From: G963674505 sp964575975
GTDB lineage: Bacteria > Desulfobacterota > Desulfobacteria > Desulfobacterales > SKZT01
DNA: 9,089 nucleotides
Assembly (NCBI GenBank): GCA_964575975.1
Contig: CAZNTU010000227.1
Coordinates: 1-9,089, forward strand
Reading direction: 5' to 3'
The position numbers were made by a program, and so were the translations under genes. Under the pieces are notes generated by a model. The model had not been told where the DNA came from, ran no database searches, and saw only the letters and a list, made by a program, of their open reading frames with translations. Below are positions 6,706 through 9,089 of this stretch, piece by piece (the stretch's first letter is position 1; each line of letters starts with the position of its first letter).

Positions 6706-7812
6706 ATGGGTTTCAACATATTCAAAAAGAGAAAAGAAAAGAAGGAGAAGGAAGAATCGATAAGTTCCGAGGCCGCCGTTCCAGTTCCCGAAGTTGGTCC
6801 GGAAACGGCCGGCGGCCTCGAGGATGGAGATTCCTTGGTTGAGGACGACTCCGCCGGGCAAGTCGAAGCCAAGGCCGAGAAAGCCGCCGGGCCGCGGAAG
6901 GAAAACCGGTCGGGATTTATTGACCGCCTGCGCAGGGGACTGACGAAGACGAGGGAAATCCTGACAACTGACATCGACGAGCTTTTCCTCGGCAGGAGCA
7001 AGATAGACGACGAGTTGCTCGACGATTTGGAGGCGCTCCTGATCACATCAGACATGGGGGTGGAGACCACGATGACTCTCATGGAACGGCTTTCCAAAAA
7101 AGCGAAAAAGCTGGACGCTCCCTCCAAGTTGAAGACCGCCTTGAAGCAGGAGATTCTGGCCTTGATGCGGGACATGCCGCCCGCGCCCCCTTTGTTCGAA
7201 AAAAAACCCCATGTGATCATGGTGGTGGGTGTCAACGGCGTCGGGAAAACCACCACTATCGGAAAACTCGCGGCCCGGTTCGAATCGCAAGGCAAGAAGA
7301 CGCTGATCGCCGCGGCCGATACTTTCAGAGCCGCAGCCGTCGAACAGCTGGGCATCTGGGCCGAGCGCTCCGGTTCCGAATTCGTACGGGGAAAGGACAA
7401 GGCGGACCCCGCCGCCGTGGCCTTCGACGCTATCAACGCCTCGGTCGCCAGGGGGATGGATGTCGTTTTGATCGACACCGCCGGAAGACTCCATACCAAC
7501 GTCAACCTTATGGAAGAGGTCAAGAAAATCAAGCGGGCGATCGGAAAGAAAATACCCGAGGCCCCGCACGAAGTACTGCTCGTTTTGGACGCCTCCACGG
7601 GCCAGAACGCCTTGTCGCAAGCCAATTTGTTCAACGAAGCAGTCGGAGTAACAGGAATGGCCTTGACAAAACTCGATGGAACAGCTAAAGGCGGAATTGT
7701 AGTCAGTATATGCAACAACCTCGAAATTCCTCTACAGTATATCGGCATCGGGGAAAAAATAGAGGACCTGCAGGATTTCAATTCCGAGCACTTTGTGGAG
7801 GCCCTGTTTTAG
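6706..7812 (+). CDS. ftsY: Signal recognition particle receptor FtsY
   Basis: This 368-residue SRP receptor GTPase docks Ffh-4.5S RNA-ribosome complexes at the inner membrane for co-translational protein insertion. It starts MGFNIFKKRKEKKEK, a basic segment, followed by an acidic/Ala-rich A region (to about 65) like the membrane-binding part of other FtsY proteins. The helical N domain spans about 70-155 and the G domain about 168-368. The motifs are P-loop GVNGVGKTT (175-183), DTFRAAAVEQL (205-215), DTAGRLHT (257-264), TKLDGTAKGG (321-330) and GIGEKIEDLQDF (347-358), so all GTPase elements are intact. The Shine-Dalgarno is poor: AAAGG at 6686-6690 is 15 bases from the ATG. The start nevertheless fits the family N terminus. 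It lies between smc and hup on the same strand. The identity is not in doubt. Confidence 0.98.
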   Translation: MGFNIFKKRKEKKEKEESISSEAAVPVPEVGPETAGGLEDGDSLVEDDSAGQVEAKAEKAAGPRKENRSGFIDRLRRGLTKTREILTTDIDELFLGRSKIDDELLDDLEALLITSDMGVETTMTLMERLSKKAKKLDAPSKLKTALKQEILALMRDMPPAPPLFEKKPHVIMVVGVNGVGKTTTIGKLAARFESQGKKTLIAAADTFRAAAVEQLGIWAERSGSEFVRGKDKADPAAVAFDAINASVARGMDVVLIDTAGRLHTNVNLMEEVKKIKRAIGKKIPEAPHEVLLVLDASTGQNALSQANLFNEAVGVTGMALTKLDGTAKGGIVVSICNNLEIPLQYIGIGEKIEDLQDFNSEHFVEALF

Positions 7813-7866
7813 GGGGTTTCGTATCATATCGCTATGCAGCGCAATTATTGAACGGCAGCAAAAAAA

Positions 7867-7878
7867 GGATTCGAATCC
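7867..7878. repeat. 12-base perfect palindrome upstream of hup
   Basis: GGATTCGAATCC is its own reverse complement and follows an A run. It resembles the T arm of a tRNA, but no acceptor or anticodon stem surrounds it. It could be a protein-binding site in the 157-base ftsY-hup gap. Confidence 0.5.
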
Positions 7879-7893
7879 GAGAACTTTCATTCA

Positions 7894-7903
7894 AGTTGCA
7901 ACT
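7894..7903. repeat. 10-base perfect palindrome upstream of hup
   Basis: AGTTGCAACT is its own reverse complement, 15 bases after the 7867-7878 palindrome. A 10-base palindrome is not rare by itself; its interest is its position in a row of such elements. Confidence 0.35.
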
Positions 7904-7907
7904 CTTG

Positions 7908-7930
7908 CTGTCAGGTTTCGTTTTTGACAG
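7908..7930. repeat. Inverted repeat overlapping the candidate hup -35
   Basis: CTGTCA (7908-7913) pairs with TGACAG (7925-7930) around an 11-base loop. The right arm overlaps the consensus-like TTGACA at 7924-7929. A regulator bound here would cover the -35. Confidence 0.4.
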
Positions 7931-7952
7931 CCGAACATACAAACCACACAAA
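7924..7952 (+). promoter_or_regulatory. Possible promoter of hup (perfect -35, poor -10)
   Basis: TTGACA (7924-7929) is a perfect -35 box. At 17 bases spacing the -10 is CACAAA (7947-7952), matching only three of six. RNA would start near 7958, too close to the ribosome-binding site for a normal leader, so the match may be accidental or the true promoter may lie further upstream. Confidence 0.25.
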
Positions 7953-7955
7953 AAC

Positions 7956-7963
7956 GGGGGGGG
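7956..7963 (+). promoter_or_regulatory. Eight-G ribosome-binding site of hup
   Basis: Eight consecutive G sit six bases before the ATG at 7970, exactly where a Shine-Dalgarno belongs. They could pair with the anti-Shine-Dalgarno of 16S rRNA using some G-U pairs. A pure G run in this role is unusual and prone to slippage. Confidence 0.55.
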
Positions 7964-7969
7964 TTATTT

Positions 7970-8242
7970 ATGACCAAAACGGAACTTGTCAAGGCAATGG
8001 CTGCGGACTCGGGAATATCCGTTGCTCAAGCAAAGGCGGCGCTGGATTCCTTCATGGCAAATATCTCGACGTCGCTGAAGAAAAAAAACGGAAAGGTCAC
8101 ATTAATAGGGTTCGGCACCTTTCTCAAGGCCAAAAGAAAGGCAAGGACCGGCCGCAATCCCCAAACCGGGGCTCCAATCAAAATCAAGGCGGCCAACGTG
8201 GTGAAATTCAAACCCGGCAAGAAGCTCCGAGAATCCGTCTGA
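7970..8242 (+). CDS. hup: HU-family histone-like DNA-binding protein
   Basis: This 90-residue protein has the length and layout of HU: helical dimerisation region MTKTELVKAMAADSG (1-45), then VTLIGFGTFLKAKRKAR (43-59), the DNA-grasping beta arm RTGRNPQTG (59-67) with its intercalating proline (P64), and the C-terminal helix ANVVKFKPGKKLRE. It binds, bends and compacts DNA on the nucleoid with little sequence preference. HU and IHF are close relatives. The lack of a dedicated partner and the KFKPGKKLRESV tail favour HU. It is the third plus-strand gene after smc and ftsY and may have its own promoter, given the 157-base gap with inverted repeats. No terminator is visible before the transpeptidase 23 bases downstream. 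Confidence 0.96.
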   Translation: MTKTELVKAMAADSGISVAQAKAALDSFMANISTSLKKKNGKVTLIGFGTFLKAKRKARTGRNPQTGAPIKIKAANVVKFKPGKKLRESV

Positions 8243-8265
8243 CATATGACAAACCGGCGGTCGCA

Positions 8266-9089
8266 ATGAATCGCAAACTGTCGTGCCTGTTCCTCGCAAT
8301 ATGTTCTTTTTTGACCGTATCCTGCTCTGCGCGGATATCCTTTGTCGAAAAAGACGGCAAGATCGCTTTCGACGCGGCCTTGGCCTCGTTGAAGCGGTTT
8401 TGCCGCGACAAGGGACCGTTTCCGAGGCATATCGCCGTAGTGGATTTCACGCAGCCGTCCTGTTTGAGAAGAATGGCGATTTACGATCTCCGCAAAGGCG
8501 ACAAGAAGGGCTACCTCGCCGCGCATGCCGCGAACACCGGCGATATGAACGCGGAAAAGTTTTCGAACGTTTTCCAATCCGAAAAGAGCAGTCTGGGGTT
8601 GTTCAGGGCGGGCAAGGAATATTCGGGCAGGCACGGCCGCTCCCTTCGTCTTCACGGCCTGGAAAAGGGATTGAACGACAACGCCTTGGAGCGGGGCATC
8701 GTTTTGCATGCGGCCGATTACGTGTCGTCCCGCGCGATGCTAATTAACTTGCTTTACGGATACGGCCCCAGGATCGGAAGAAGCAACGGATGTTTCGCGG
8801 TAAGTCCGCCCGATGTAGACGAAATCATCGATTTGTTAAAGAACGGAGGATACGTTTACGCCTATCATCATTCAATATCTTACGGTGAAGCGGGTAAATT
8901 CGCCCTCGTAGGTTTGCCAGTCGGTTTCGACGTCGTTCACCTTGGCGGCGACAGGGCCATGGCTGCACCATTGAAGCACTGCGTCAACGGAGTCTTTCTC
9001 GCCCTCGAACACGGCCTCCACCGAACCGTCGTTCCTGTTCCTCACCCATCCGACCACGCGGCGCCTTTCGGCCTCCTTGCGGGTTTCCA
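8266..9089 (+). CDS. Putative lipoprotein L,D-transpeptidase (YkuD_2 type); no stop within window
   Basis: The recognisable protein spans residues 1-202 (to about 8871). MNRKLSCLFLAICSFLTVSC is a signal peptide ending in a lipobox-like TVSC, so it is probably a lipoprotein anchored at C20, although Thr at -3 is not ideal. The catalytic domain shows SSLGLF (108-113), GRHGRSLRLHGLEKGLNDNA (121-140), H148 in IVLHAADYVS and GRSNGC (171-176), whose Cys176 is the expected nucleophile. This matches the murein L,D-transpeptidase catalytic domain of the YkuD_2 type, which forms 3-3 peptidoglycan cross-links or attaches proteins to the wall in the periplasm. The domain should end near YVYAYHH (196-202), but the frame has no stop and continues, antisense to the acylphosphatase gene, to the window edge. 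The part after 8871 is probably not genuine protein: either a stop or frame change was lost, or the genes truly overlap. The start ATG has a weak GGCGG Shine-Dalgarno. Confidence 0.85.
   Translation, partial: MNRKLSCLFLAICSFLTVSCSARISFVEKDGKIAFDAALASLKRFCRDKGPFPRHIAVVDFTQPSCLRRMAIYDLRKGDKKGYLAAHAANTGDMNAEKFSNVFQSEKSSLGLFRAGKEYSGRHGRSLRLHGLEKGLNDNALERGIVLHAADYVSSRAMLINLLYGYGPRIGRSNGCFAVSPPDVDEIIDLLKNGGYVYAYHHSISYGEAGKFALVGLPVGFDVVHLGGDRAMAAPLKHCVNGVFLALEHGLHRTVVPVPHPSDHAAPFGLLAGF
8872..9089 (-). CDS. acyP: Acylphosphatase, C-terminal part (start beyond right edge)
   Basis: Seventy-one codons are visible on the minus strand, ending in TGA at 8874-8872. The run ETRKEAERRRVVGWVRNRND is followed by GSVEAVFEGE, then VLQWCSHGPVAAKVNDVE and the terminal FTRFTVRY. 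This is the standard order for acylphosphatase, a small cytosolic enzyme that hydrolyses acyl-phosphates. The catalytic Asn is seen in GWVRN; the N-terminal loop with the catalytic Arg (VQGVGFR in the family) lies outside the window. A GTG at 9057 is in frame but is not the start, because homology continues upstream of it. It converges on the transpeptidase gene, and its stop codon falls exactly where the transpeptidase domain should end. Confidence 0.93.
   Translation of the reverse strand, partial: ETRKEAERRRVVGWVRNRNDGSVEAVFEGEKDSVDAVLQWCSHGPVAAKVNDVETDWQTYEGEFTRFTVRY

Noticed and set aside
6591..7781. 396-codon minus-strand frame opposite ftsY
   Set aside because: Its Ser-rich composition is typical of antisense to Gly/Ala/Glu codons, and FtsY is unmistakable on the plus strand.
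7867..7878. tRNA T-arm-like sequence GGATTCGAATCC
   Set aside because: With TTCGAAT as the loop, the flanking bases do not form the 5-bp T stem, and no acceptor stem, anticodon arm or CCA end is found around it.
8245..8268. Seven-codon ATG frame between hup and the transpeptidase, ending in an ATGA overlap
   Set aside because: It is too short to distinguish from chance and has no ribosome-binding site of its own.
1..9089. Mobile elements, prophage, CRISPR or toxin-antitoxin/defence genes
   Set aside because: No transposase, integrase, phage gene, regularly spaced repeat array or toxin-antitoxin pair was seen on either strand.

Overview
The window looks like ordinary bacterial chromosome. 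It carries housekeeping genes: smc, ftsY, an HU-type DNA-binding protein, a Nudix ADP-ribose pyrophosphatase and an acylphosphatase. There are no tRNA or rRNA genes, transposases, phage genes or CRISPR repeats. The SMC head (with the run YAIIQQGNIGAI) and the FtsY G domain (RLHTNVNLMEE) resemble proteins I associate with Deltaproteobacteria/Desulfobacterota. That placement is an impression from family knowledge, held at about 0.5-0.6, and was not computed.

Layout from left to right. (1) 1-146, minus: the start of an unrecognised gene that runs off the left edge behind a very strong Shine-Dalgarno. (2) 147-591: a long divergent intergenic region containing an orphan rho-independent-terminator-like hairpin. 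(3) 592-1380, plus: an unrecognised 262-aa soluble protein with a run of nine G inside its reading frame. (4) 2615-1391, minus: a two-gene operon of a Nudix hydrolase (TTG start) followed by a calcineurin-like metallophosphoesterase, convergent with gene 3. (5) 2641-2721: back-to-back candidate promoters for that operon and for smc. (6) 2963-8242, plus: smc (1206 aa), ftsY (368 aa) and hup (90 aa), each with its own upstream gap and candidate control elements. (7) 8266 onward, plus: a putative lipoprotein L,D-transpeptidase of the YkuD_2 type, 23 bases behind hup. (8) 9089-8872, minus: the C-terminal part of an acylphosphatase, converging on the transpeptidase.

Functionally, the plus-strand cluster combines chromosome organisation (SMC condensin, HU) with co-translational membrane targeting (FtsY, the SRP receptor) and a periplasmic peptidoglycan cross-linking enzyme. 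The minus-strand pair looks like nucleotide-metabolite or phosphoester housekeeping.

The points most worth a second look are these: the transpeptidase frame has no stop where its domain ends and runs antisense through the acylphosphatase gene; the G9 tract in the unknown protein would truncate it if the tract slipped by one base; there is an unexplained terminator-like hairpin in the 147-591 gap; the smc leader is about 235 nt long and contains an open frame ending exactly in an ATGA overlap with smc; and a row of inverted repeats plus a G8 ribosome-binding site precedes hup. I see no clear evidence of a new multi-gene system.
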